Shown in pieces: positions 34,925 through 42,680 of a DNA stretch of 64,000 nt. The stretch lies in assembly GCA_017625535.1 (NCBI GenBank), contig JAGAKR010000023.1, positions 124,001 to 188,000 of the forward strand, given 5' to 3'. Source of the stretch: Bacteroidales bacterium. Lineage in GTDB: Bacteria > Bacteroidota > Bacteroidia > Bacteroidales > UBA932. The notes beneath the pieces were generated by a model. It saw nothing but the letters and a program-made list of their open reading frames with translations, ran no database searches and was not told where the DNA came from. Position numbers and translations under genes: made by a program. How positions within the stretch are numbered: the stretch's first letter is position 1; the number at the start of each line of letters is the position of its first letter.

Positions 34925-36232
34925 TTAAAATGTGAGGTTTATCACCCACATGTCGCTGTCTGTCCCTATTCTGAATGGGGGGCCCCAGAGGGAGAGGCCG
35001 CTTGAGACAATTACGTGTGAGTTGTTCCATTTGCGCCAGCCGTGGCTCTGTTCGTACATTCTGTCTACCAGTATGCTCATAGGCCATACCTGGCCGCGGT
35101 GGGTGTGTCCGCTGAATTGCAGGGCAATGCCAAGTGAATCCTTATGGGCAATTTCGTACGGCTGATGGTCGAGCAGAATTACCGGTATGTCATCAGCCTC
35201 GCCAGACTGACCAACCTCCCCGGTCTCTGCAACCCTGCCAGCCTTAACAGCCACATCACCCTCATCAGCCACATCACCTTCACCAGCCTTAACAGCCACA
35301 TCACCCTCACCAACCTCATCAACCCCGCCAGCCACAGCAACTTTCCCAAGAAGTTCTTCTACAGAGAGCCTTCCCCTGTTGGAACGGTCGTCACGTCCGG
35401 CAATGGCAATGCCGCAAGGGTGCATAACCACGCTGTCGCGCAACAGCACCACGGGTGTCTTCTGCAGAAAAGCCTCCACATCTGCAATGCCGCTTATATA
35501 TTCGTGGTTCCCGGGAACCATATAGATTCCCCCAGGTGCCCGGAGCATCCCAAGTTCCTCCTGCATCCGCTGTTGCTCCACAGGTTTTATGCTGTTGTCA
35601 ATGAGGTCTCCCGCAATGAGGATGATATCGGGAGAAAGGGAATTTATCTTTTCCACATACCTCTGCAGGTGCTTTTTTTGTGTTGCAAACCCCAGATGCA
35701 AATCACTTATGGCCACAATCCTCAATTTTTTTCTTCCCGATAAATCTTCTCTTCCCGACAGATTTCCATCATCCCCGGAAACCTCTCCGCATCCCAGTGC
35801 AATGTCAACCTCCTCAACTTTGGGGTTCCTGTAGTTTATGTACCCATACAGGAGCACTCCGTAGGTAAATGCGAATGCTGCAACAAACCCGAACTCCCTG
35901 AGTGGCTGGTGCCATATGAAAATCCTAAGTATATCTACCGCAAGCAGGGCCAGCACCATATAGAGGATAAATACCAGCCAGATTGAACCTATATTGTACA
36001 TTCCTCCCTGCAGCCAGGCAGGCAAAGCGGCATCCCTGCTGAAAAGGGCAATGAACAATGACGCGGCCGAACCCCATACAACAAGGGTGAAGAGGATTTT
36101 AACCCCTACAGAAATTCCTTTGGAACAATGAAACAGAGGGAGGAGGGCACTGATGCCCTGCCACCCTCTTATGAAGATATATACATTTCCAAGGAGGTAT
36201 GCACCCAGCATACCCAAAAACATGAACCTCAT
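34925..36232 (-). CDS. Membrane metallophosphoesterase (YkuE-like) with low-complexity insert
   Basis: 435 aa. Four or so N-terminal membrane helices ('MRFMFLGMLGAYLLGNVYIF' and on) lead to a calcineurin-like phosphoesterase domain on the outer side: 'IVAISDLHLG' (DxH), 'IILIAGDLIDNS' (GDxxD), 'YMVPGNHEYISG' (GNHE) and 'QFSGHTHRGQVWP' (GHTHxGQ). Before the last motif is an insert of about 60 residues rich in Gly, Glu, Asp and Val, with an internal 45-bp nucleotide repeat (units at 35240 and 35285). Substrates of this family include UDP-diacylglucosamine-like lipids; not determinable here. It follows the nitroreductase gene by one base. Confidence 0.9.
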   Translation of the reverse strand: MRFMFLGMLGAYLLGNVYIFIRGWQGISALLPLFHCSKGISVGVKILFTLVVWGSAASLFIALFSRDAALPAWLQGGMYNIGSIWLVFILYMVLALLAVDILRIFIWHQPLREFGFVAAFAFTYGVLLYGYINYRNPKVEEVDIALGCGEVSGDDGNLSGREDLSGRKKLRIVAISDLHLGFATQKKHLQRYVEKINSLSPDIILIAGDLIDNSIKPVEQQRMQEELGMLRAPGGIYMVPGNHEYISGIADVEAFLQKTPVVLLRDSVVMHPCGIAIAGRDDRSNRGRLSVEELLGKVAVAGGVDEVGEGDVAVKAGEGDVADEGDVAVKAGRVAETGEVGQSGEADDIPVILLDHQPYEIAHKDSLGIALQFSGHTHRGQVWPMSILVDRMYEQSHGWRKWNNSHVIVSSGLSLWGPPFRIGTDSDMWVINLTF

Positions 36233-36233
36233 T

Positions 36234-36866
36234 TTATTCTGCCGGGTATCCTACCGGATGGTAAATGAGTGGAACCATAGTTTCAGGCAGCAGGAGAGCC
36301 TCCTGAACAGCCTTGTTGTCCATACCTGGAGCGCAGGCTACTGTTGCCATATTGTTGGCAGCACAGTAGATATAGATGTTCTGAGATACATACCCTGCAT
36401 CCATTGCACCATATTTGGCTGCTGCCTCTGGACTGAATCTTGCAAATTTGCTGTAATCAGAGCAAAGCAGCACAACAGGGTTGGTAAGGGCAAATTTGTT
36501 GAAACTTGCAATTATAGGGCGCACATCGGTGCCGCTTATCTTCTCCAGTTCCTCTGTCTGTGGCTTGTAAAGGTATGTCCCGTCCTCTTTGCACACATAC
36601 ATTACAATGTCCTGTGCATTTACCGCCGATGGGGCTGTACGCCTGCCATCCTCTCGGTTTATTCCGTTTGCAGCCCAAAGGATATCCAGCATAACATCGT
36701 CAGTTACAGGCTTGTCCTCCGCAAATTTCCTTATCGATTTCCTTGCATTGAGGATTTCTCTAAGGATTTCCCCTTTATTTGGGGCCGGTGCAGTTTCATT
36801 CTGTGCTTTAGGTGCACATCCCGACATTACGGCAGCGATAATTATCGGGATTATGATTCTTTTCAT
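36234..36866 (-). CDS. Nitroreductase-family lipoprotein
   Basis: 210 aa. A short signal with lipobox ('IIIAAVMSGCAPK') implies envelope anchoring. The FMN-binding nitroreductase fold is seen in 'ILNARKSIRKFAEDKPVTDD', 'LWAANGINREDGRRTAPSAV' and 'AMDAGYVSQNIYIYCAANNM'. An exported, lipidated nitroreductase is not typical for a flavin enzyme of the cytosol but is known in Bacteroidetes SagB-like proteins. Reaction unknown. It is transcribed with the TlpA-like gene upstream (21-base gap) and the phosphoesterase downstream. Confidence 0.88.
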   Translation of the reverse strand: MKRIIIPIIIAAVMSGCAPKAQNETAPAPNKGEILREILNARKSIRKFAEDKPVTDDVMLDILWAANGINREDGRRTAPSAVNAQDIVMYVCKEDGTYLYKPQTEELEKISGTDVRPIIASFNKFALTNPVVLLCSDYSKFARFSPEAAAKYGAMDAGYVSQNIYIYCAANNMATVACAPGMDNKAVQEALLLPETMVPLIYHPVGYPAE

Positions 36867-36887
36867 AATTGTTTCTGTTTTTTAATG

Positions 36888-37403
36888 CTATTTGAGAGCC
36901 TTCTCAATTGTCTCCATCATTACTTTGAACTCCTCTGGGGTGTAGCCTATTGCAGACCATATGAGTTTTCCCTCTTTGTTGTAGAGGTATGAGCGTGGAA
37001 TTGTCTGGTCTGCGAATTTTGAGAAAATCTCGCGTTTTGGATCGGGATACAGAGGGAATTCAAATCCTTTTTTCTCGTTGTATTTTGTAAGGTCTGCATC
37101 TGTGTGCTCGCGGCCTATTACAAGCATTTTGAAGTTCTTGTTGTTCTTGTATTTTGGCCAAAGGGTGGCCTTTACCTCTGCAAGTTCCTTCTGGCAAGGT
37201 GGGCACCAGGTGGCAAAAAGGTTTATGAGAACAACTTTTCCCTTTAGGTCTGCAGGGGTTATGTTGCCGTTCACTTCAGATTTGATGTTTATCTCAGGCA
37301 TAGCCGATCCAAGTTTCAGATCTTCCCTCTGAGGTTTCTGGTCTTGTGCAAAAAGGGTAACTGCAAGGCAGAACATTGCCAGCAAACAAACTAATTTTTT
37401 CAT
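36888..37403 (-). CDS. TlpA-like periplasmic thioredoxin
   Basis: 171 aa from ATG 37403 with a signal peptide ('MKKLVCLLAMFCLAVTLFAQ'). The thioredoxin fold has 'LINLFATWCPPCQKELAEVK' with a WCPPC redox centre, and the cis-Pro in 'DQTIPRSYLYNKEG'. It reduces disulfides or assists redox maturation of exported proteins. It may supply electrons to the lipidated nitroreductase next door, which is inference from operon order only. Confidence 0.92.
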   Translation of the reverse strand: MKKLVCLLAMFCLAVTLFAQDQKPQREDLKLGSAMPEINIKSEVNGNITPADLKGKVVLINLFATWCPPCQKELAEVKATLWPKYKNNKNFKMLVIGREHTDADLTKYNEKKGFEFPLYPDPKREIFSKFADQTIPRSYLYNKEGKLIWSAIGYTPEEFKVMMETIEKALK

Positions 37404-37454
37404 AACGGTCTGTATTAAATGTTTTTCCAAATATACAATTTTTTTCAGAAGTTC

Positions 37455-38597
37455 CTACTTATATCCCATTACCCCGTCCCAGACGGCGCGGCGGAGGGTG
37501 AAATTGGCATCATCACTGTCATTTTCCCAGTACATGAGCCCGTACATCCCTTTGCCCAGGGCCCATTCTGCCTTTATCTTTATGCTGCGGGGGTTGTCAT
37601 AGTAACAATAGCGGCTGTTGCCGTAGGTTACGTATGGCACATTGGCTGCCGCATCCCAGTTCTCAATGGTGTATCCCTGGCCCAACTGTTTTATAGTCTT
37701 GTAACTGAGGGCTCCAGGAGATCCGGAGAATGATACCCTGCCGTAGAAAGGGATTCCAAGGACAAGTTTGGATGGTGTTGCTCCTGCCGCCACATAGGCA
37801 TTCCAGGTTCTGGTTATGTCCCAATATGCTGATGGACAACTGAGTGCATTGTGCGGGTCTCCGGCATCATCCATATCGTAAGTCATAAGGTTCACATAAT
37901 CTACAATGGGGTCCAGTTCCTTTATGTCTATGTACCTGAATCCTCCGCTCACATTCTGCTTGTCCATTACATAGCCTGCGTAGGTGAGCAGATATTCCTT
38001 GCCAAGAGTCTCGCGCAACTGTTTCATAAGGAGGATATGGTTCTGGGTATCCACAGCCTTGTCTACTGCCTGGCCGCTCCAACTCAGACCGGGAAATTCC
38101 CAGTCGAGGTCTATGCCGTCCAATCCGTATTTCTGGCAATATGCTTTACACTCCTCTGCAAATGCCTTCCTCATCTCCTCACTTTTGGCCAGTACCGAGA
38201 ATCCGTCCCCTTTGCCTGTGTTGTCTGAATTGGAGACATTGTTGGTAAAAGAGAGGAGTATCTTCAGTTTTGGATTCTGTTTTTTTAGCGCCAATACGCT
38301 CTCAAACCTCTCCATTTTTCCTTGTGGCTTGAATCCCAGATACTTTCCGTTGCGCATATAAAGTTCGGCAAAAGCATAGTTGATATGTGTGCAAAGCTGC
38401 GGATTGGGCAGGGTGGTGCCGTAATATGTTACATATGCTATCACTGCCCGCCCTTCCACCAGCGGTGAAGGTGTATAAGGCCCCTGTGGAACCTCCGGCT
38501 GCGGCTTCTGCTCCTCCTGCGGCGGATCAATTACAGAATCCTTTGAACATCCCGCCAGTAGCAATGCAAAAATTACTAATGTAAAAATCCTTTTCAT
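37455..38597 (-). CDS. GH18 family glycosidase, lipoprotein
   Basis: About 380 aa from ATG 38597 with lipobox 'IFALLLAGCSKDS'. The family-18 barrel is clear: 'AYVTYYGTTLPNPQLCTHIN', the catalytic DxxDxDxE in 'YGLDGIDLDWEFPG', 'YVNLMTYDMDDAG' and 'LVLGIPFYGRVSF'. It should cleave beta-1,4 GlcNAc linkages in chitin, peptidoglycan-like or N-glycan substrates at the cell surface; a Pro/Glu-rich linker follows the lipid anchor. The end 'RRAVWDGVMGYK' is complete. It is first in the minus-strand group that runs to the phosphoesterase. Confidence 0.92.
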   Translation of the reverse strand: MKRIFTLVIFALLLAGCSKDSVIDPPQEEQKPQPEVPQGPYTPSPLVEGRAVIAYVTYYGTTLPNPQLCTHINYAFAELYMRNGKYLGFKPQGKMERFESVLALKKQNPKLKILLSFTNNVSNSDNTGKGDGFSVLAKSEEMRKAFAEECKAYCQKYGLDGIDLDWEFPGLSWSGQAVDKAVDTQNHILLMKQLRETLGKEYLLTYAGYVMDKQNVSGGFRYIDIKELDPIVDYVNLMTYDMDDAGDPHNALSCPSAYWDITRTWNAYVAAGATPSKLVLGIPFYGRVSFSGSPGALSYKTIKQLGQGYTIENWDAAANVPYVTYGNSRYCYYDNPRSIKIKAEWALGKGMYGLMYWENDSDDANFTLRRAVWDGVMGYK

Positions 38598-38624
38598 TTT
38601 AATTATCAAGGGGTTAAGGTGTAA

Positions 38625-38715
38625 GTCGTGACACGGGTACAAGTACAGTCGTGACACGACTACAAGTATAATCGAGACACGACTACAAGTCTAATCGTGA
38701 CACGGGTTCACGGCG
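38625..38715. repeat. 23-bp tandem repeat array, four units, inverted relative to 34794-34916
   Basis: Units start at 38625, 38648, 38671 and 38694, consensus GTCGTGACACGACTACAAGTATA. This is the reverse complement of the array at 34794. It lies in the upstream region of the GH18 gene, between it and tRNA-Lys. Confidence 0.9.
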
Positions 38716-38723
38716 AATATATG

Positions 38724-38755
38724 AAAAAAAGGCTTCCGTTTCCGAAAGCCTTTTT
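38724..38755 (-). terminator. Terminator of tRNA-Lys
   Basis: On the minus strand AAAGGCTTTCGGAAACGGAAGCC forms a hairpin with a short asymmetric loop, followed by a run of seven T residues. Confidence 0.88.
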
Positions 38756-38757
38756 CG

Positions 38758-38830
38758 TGATCCGTCTGGGGCTCGAACCCAGGACCCCAACATTAAAAGT
38801 GTTGTGCTCTACCTGCTGAGCTAACGAATC
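38758..38830 (-). tRNA. tRNA-Lys (anticodon TTT)
   Basis: The acceptor stem is GAUUCGU with ACGGAUC plus discriminator A. The anticodon arm CAACA-CUUUUAA-UGUUG gives UUU. D-arm (AGCUCAGCAGGUAGAGC) and T-arm (GGGUUCGAGCCC) are standard. No CCA is encoded. Confidence 0.95.
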
Positions 38831-38929
38831 ATCCCGTTTTGGGACTGCAAATATAGAGATAATTTGACAAACTCCAAAATTATTTGTTCAAATAGATAAA
38901 ATTTAAAGATATTTCCTAAATTTGAACCT

Positions 38930-39844
38930 ATGGAAAGTTTGTTCAAAAGCGGTTTCAGAAGTTTCCTGGAATCCTCATACATAGACTTTATTGAGTACGG
39001 CAACTCATTCATTTTCACAGACTACGATTTCTCGGTAGAACTCGTTCCCGCTTCTTTTTCAACAACCCTACAGGCGGAAAACTACGAGGAACTCGGGCCC
39101 CGGGTTTCGGGGAAGTCGGGGACCGACTTCCAGTCGGATTTGGAAAAGGAGAGGATTTTTTTATACGAAGACCGGTGGTGGACGCAGAGGCAGATGGTAC
39201 AGGAGAGAATTCTGGCGCGGCTTGAGAGGTTCAGGAGCATTTTTGCCCGCAAGTGCAGGGTGCTTACCGGGAGGGGGAATCCGCAGTTGGGTGAGTTGGT
39301 GAGGGAGTTCCTGCAGAAACATCACAGTTATTCAAGTGCAAAGTGCCGATACAGGTATGCGCTTGAGTATGAGGGAGAGATTGTGGCAGTGGCAACCTTT
39401 TCTGAGGGAAGGCCAATGGTAAGGAAGATGGATACTCCGTTGCAGAATGTTCCCAAAGATGAACAGGAGAATGCAAACATTGTAATTTTTGATTCGTATG
39501 AGTGGGTCCGCTATGCTTCGCTCCCCGGAATAAGGGTTGTGGGAGGTATGGGGCGTCTTTTGAATACTTTCATTGAGGAGCGTTTTACCAGAATTGAGCC
39601 TGGTACCCCGCTGGAGATTATGACCTATTCCGATACGGAGTGGGGGAGCGGGGATGTGTACACAAAATTGGGTTTCCAGTTTGCAGGGGAGCGCCCCCCT
39701 GTGGAGTACCATGTGCACAAAAAGACATTTGTCCGTTACCAGCAGAGGCTCTACGAAAAAGAGCTCCAGAACGGAGCTCTTCCCGACGAATTTTATACAA
39801 TTTACAATCAGGGCAGCAGAAAATTCCTGCTGCAAATCATCTGA
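38930..39844 (+). CDS. Hypothetical protein with possible GNAT-like fold
   Basis: 304 aa, no signal peptide. I do not recognise a named family. The middle ('YRYALEYEGEIVAVATFSEG') and the following 'SYEWVRYASLPGIRVVGGMG', 'RLLNTFIEERFTRIEPGTPL' and 'YTKLGFQFAGERPPVEYHVH' have the order of an acetyltransferase-like fold: central strand, a Gly-rich turn after it, then a C-terminal strand. This is inference. The 35-bp double hairpin at 39098-39132 is inside the gene and is translated as 'GPRVSGKSGTDFQ'. A -7 box TAAATTTG is at 38917-38924, six bases before the start codon. Confidence 0.65.
   Translation: MESLFKSGFRSFLESSYIDFIEYGNSFIFTDYDFSVELVPASFSTTLQAENYEELGPRVSGKSGTDFQSDLEKERIFLYEDRWWTQRQMVQERILARLERFRSIFARKCRVLTGRGNPQLGELVREFLQKHHSYSSAKCRYRYALEYEGEIVAVATFSEGRPMVRKMDTPLQNVPKDEQENANIVIFDSYEWVRYASLPGIRVVGGMGRLLNTFIEERFTRIEPGTPLEIMTYSDTEWGSGDVYTKLGFQFAGERPPVEYHVHKKTFVRYQQRLYEKELQNGALPDEFYTIYNQGSRKFLLQII
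39098..39132. repeat. 35-bp double-hairpin repeat, copy inside a gene
   Basis: Identical to 18253-18287, including the nine-base GGAAGTCGG/CCGACTTCC stem. Its insertion keeps the reading frame of the surrounding gene. Confidence 0.85.
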
Positions 39845-39847
39845 TTC

Positions 39848-39945
39848 CCTGCACCGAAAAGTTGCTTTCCCGGCATCCCGGCGCCAAAAAGTGTGTCTTT
39901 CTGCACCAAAAGTGGTCTTCCGGGAAGTCCGGTGCCAGAATGGGA
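39848..39945. repeat. GGTGC-family hairpin elements between convergent genes
   Basis: CTGCACCGAAAAGTTGC, CGGCGCCAAAAAGTGTG, CTGCACCAAAAGTGG and CCGGTGCCAGAATGGG are degenerate units of the family seen in the 51-bp array. They may act as a bidirectional terminator region. Confidence 0.55.
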
Positions 39946-39946
39946 C

Positions 39947-42511
39947 TTAAATCACCCCGTTTCTCTCTTTGTTGAGTTTGAGGGTGATTGTCTCCCCAGG
40001 TTTCACTTCACCGCTGATGATCTTTTCTGCAAGAGGATCCTCTATGTATCTCTGTATGGCCCTCTTCAGCGGGCGGGCACCGTATTGCGGGTCATAGCCG
40101 GCATCTGCCACAAATTTCTTCACACCCTTGCCCAGTTTCAGACCAAAACCGGCCTGTTCAACGCGGGCATACAGGTCGCGAAGTTCTATCTCTATAATCC
40201 TCTCAATATCCTCTTTTGCAAGTGGGTTGAAGAGTATCTGCTCATCCAGCCTGTTCAGGAATTCCGGGGTGAAAGCCTTGCGGATGGCCTTCTCCAGAAT
40301 GGCCCTGCTGTTGGCAACGGTATCCCTCTTGGAAACATTGGAGAATCCCAGTCCGTTCCCGAAATCCTTCAACTCCTTGGTACCTATGTTTGAGGTGAGT
40401 ATCAGCACCGTATTGCGGAAATCTATATGGCGGCCGTTGCTGTCGGTGAGGCGTCCCTCATCCAATACCTGAAGCAGCAGGTTGAAGATATCCGGGTGTG
40501 CCTTCTCAATCTCATCCAGCAACACTACGGAATAAGGTTTCCTTCTTACTCTTTCGCTCAATTGCCCACCTTCGTTGTACCCCACATAACCCGGAGGGGC
40601 TCCAATCAGGCGGCTCACTGCGTGTTTCTCCATATATTCGCTCATATCTATGCGTATGATGCTGTCGGGAGAATCAAACATATACTGTGCAAGGACTTTG
40701 GCCAGTTGGGTTTTTCCTACTCCGGTAGGTCCCAGGAACAAAAATGTGCCTATCGGCTTGTTCGGGTCTTTCAGGCCTGCCCTGTTGCGCTGTATGGCGC
40801 GGGTAACTGTCTCCACAGCCTCATCCTGCCCAATGATTTTCTCCTTAAGAGATGCCCCCATTGTGGCAAGTTTGTTCCCCTCGCTCTGGGCTATCTTGCT
40901 TACAGGTATGTTGGTGGCCATGCTTACCACCTGTGCCACATCCTCTGCGGTAACCTGGGAAGGGGAGGAGAGTTGTCTGCGCTGCCATTTCTGGCGCTCC
41001 TGCTCCAGTTCGGTACGTTTCATCTTCTCTATGTCCCTGAACATTGCAGCCTTCTCAAAATCAGATGCCGCAACTGCCTCCTGTTTCTCTGCAACTATTA
41101 TCTCTATAGCCTTCTCCAGTGTCTGTATCTTCTTTGGCACCTTAATGTTCTTCAGGTGTACACGGCTGCCCGCCTCATCCATTATGTCTATGGCTTTGTC
41201 GGGAAGACAACGGTCTGTTATATACCTCTGGCTCATAGAGATGCAGGCCATTATGGCATCATCTGAATATACCACGTTGTGGTGCTTCTGGTACCTCTCC
41301 TTTATGTTGCCCAGGATATCCAATGTCTGCTCAAAGTTGGTAGGCTCCACAATCACCTTCTGGAACCTCCTCTCAAGGGCACCGTCCTTCTCTATGAACT
41401 GGCGGAACTCATCCAGTGTGGTGGCACCTATGCACTGTATCTCGCCGCGTGCAAGGGCCGGTTTGAGCATATTTGCCGCATCCAGGGAGCCTGCTGCGCC
41501 TCCTGCACCCACAAGGGTATGCATCTCATCTATGAACAATATGATGTGCGGATTCTTGCCAAGTTCATTTAGGATTGCCTTCATCCTCTCCTCAAACTGG
41601 CCGCGGTATTTGGTACCGGCCACAATTGAGCCAATGTCCAGTGACACAACCCTTTTCCCCTGCAGAACCCTTGAAACGTTCTTCTTTGCAATCCTTATGG
41701 CAAGCCCCTCTGCAATGGCAGATTTTCCAACCCCCGGCTCACCTATGAGCACAGGATTGTTCTTTTTCCTCCTTCCCAGAATCTGTGCCAGCCTCTCAAT
41801 CTCCTTTTCCCTTCCCACAACCGGATCCAGTTTGTCTTCCATTGCAGCCTTAGTGAGGTCATACCCGAAACTGTCAAGCACCGGAGTCTTTCCCCCCTCA
41901 GCACTCCTCTTCACATCAATCCTTATGGTAGCGGTACCCCTTTTTTCTTCCCGACGGTTCTCTTTCTCCCCGTTCCCCTTCACCTCATTGCCATTCTCCA
42001 GCACATCACCCCCGTCATCATTCTTGTCCTGAGGCTCCTGTGTACCCCCTGCATCCTGCACATCAGCATCCTGCACCTCACCCTCGGAAACCAGTTCCCT
42101 CACTTTTGCATAAGTGATTCCGAGTTCGTCCAGATACTGCACCGCATTGCCGTCCTGAGCCCTGAGGATTGCCAGGAACAGATGGCTTGAATCGGGCTTT
42201 ATGACGTGGAGCGACCGGGCCTCAAGGAACATTATCTTAAGGGCATTTTCACTTGCCTTGGATAGTGAGAGCATATTCTCCTTCTCCATAGGTACCGGCT
42301 CCTTGGCCTTTACGGCATTCTCCAGGTGCACCTTAAGGTCTGCCACATTGGCCCCGAGCCTTGCAAGTGCAGAGACTGTGATGTTCTCGCGGTGCCTCAA
42401 GATGCCCAGTACCAGGTGGTCTGTGGAGATGGTGTAGTTCCCCAGCCTCATGGCCTCCTCTTTGGCGTAAGTAAGTATATCGTTAAGTTCGTTTGACAAT
42501 TGTAAATTCAT
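39947..42511 (-). CDS. clpC: ATP-dependent Clp protease ATPase subunit ClpC
   Basis: 854 aa. A double Clp_N domain fills residues 1-145, then an acidic, Asp/Glu/Asn-rich linker of about 60 residues that is longer than usual. The first AAA+ module has 'LIGEPGVGKSAIAEGLA' and 'ILFIDEMHTLVGAG'. A UVR-like segment ('DFEKAAMFRDIEKMKRTE') identifies it as ClpC and not ClpB, which has a long coiled coil here. The second AAA+ module has 'FLGPTGVGKTQLAKVLA' and 'VVLLDEIEKAHPD'. It unfolds proteins for ClpP. A ClpP-binding tripeptide was not confirmed. Confidence 0.94.
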   Translation of the reverse strand: MNLQLSNELNDILTYAKEEAMRLGNYTISTDHLVLGILRHRENITVSALARLGANVADLKVHLENAVKAKEPVPMEKENMLSLSKASENALKIMFLEARSLHVIKPDSSHLFLAILRAQDGNAVQYLDELGITYAKVRELVSEGEVQDADVQDAGGTQEPQDKNDDGGDVLENGNEVKGNGEKENRREEKRGTATIRIDVKRSAEGGKTPVLDSFGYDLTKAAMEDKLDPVVGREKEIERLAQILGRRKKNNPVLIGEPGVGKSAIAEGLAIRIAKKNVSRVLQGKRVVSLDIGSIVAGTKYRGQFEERMKAILNELGKNPHIILFIDEMHTLVGAGGAAGSLDAANMLKPALARGEIQCIGATTLDEFRQFIEKDGALERRFQKVIVEPTNFEQTLDILGNIKERYQKHHNVVYSDDAIMACISMSQRYITDRCLPDKAIDIMDEAGSRVHLKNIKVPKKIQTLEKAIEIIVAEKQEAVAASDFEKAAMFRDIEKMKRTELEQERQKWQRRQLSSPSQVTAEDVAQVVSMATNIPVSKIAQSEGNKLATMGASLKEKIIGQDEAVETVTRAIQRNRAGLKDPNKPIGTFLFLGPTGVGKTQLAKVLAQYMFDSPDSIIRIDMSEYMEKHAVSRLIGAPPGYVGYNEGGQLSERVRRKPYSVVLLDEIEKAHPDIFNLLLQVLDEGRLTDSNGRHIDFRNTVLILTSNIGTKELKDFGNGLGFSNVSKRDTVANSRAILEKAIRKAFTPEFLNRLDEQILFNPLAKEDIERIIEIELRDLYARVEQAGFGLKLGKGVKKFVADAGYDPQYGARPLKRAIQRYIEDPLAEKIISGEVKPGETITLKLNKERNGVI

Positions 42512-42578
42512 CTCTCTAAAATTTGCGCTAATTTACGGAATTTTGTCTCCCATCCTTTATTTATAACAAAAAAATGCG

Positions 42579-42586
42579 TATTTTTG
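42579..42586 (+). promoter_or_regulatory. Candidate -7 box of gyrA
   Basis: TATTTTTG fits TAnnTTTG and lies 94 bases before the gyrA start codon, in the space between divergent clpC and gyrA. A clear -33 TTG was not found. Confidence 0.4.
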
Positions 42587-42680
42587 TATGTTATTTACCG
42601 TGCTTGTGCGCTGGCTTGTTTTGCCCTTTTGAAGGGCGGCCGGACTACTGCGGCGGTTTCTGTTAATTTAACAAATTGAT

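Noticed and set aside
40650-42032. A 460-codon plus-strand frame
   Set aside because: It is antisense to clpC, in which all Walker and Clp_N motifs are intact.
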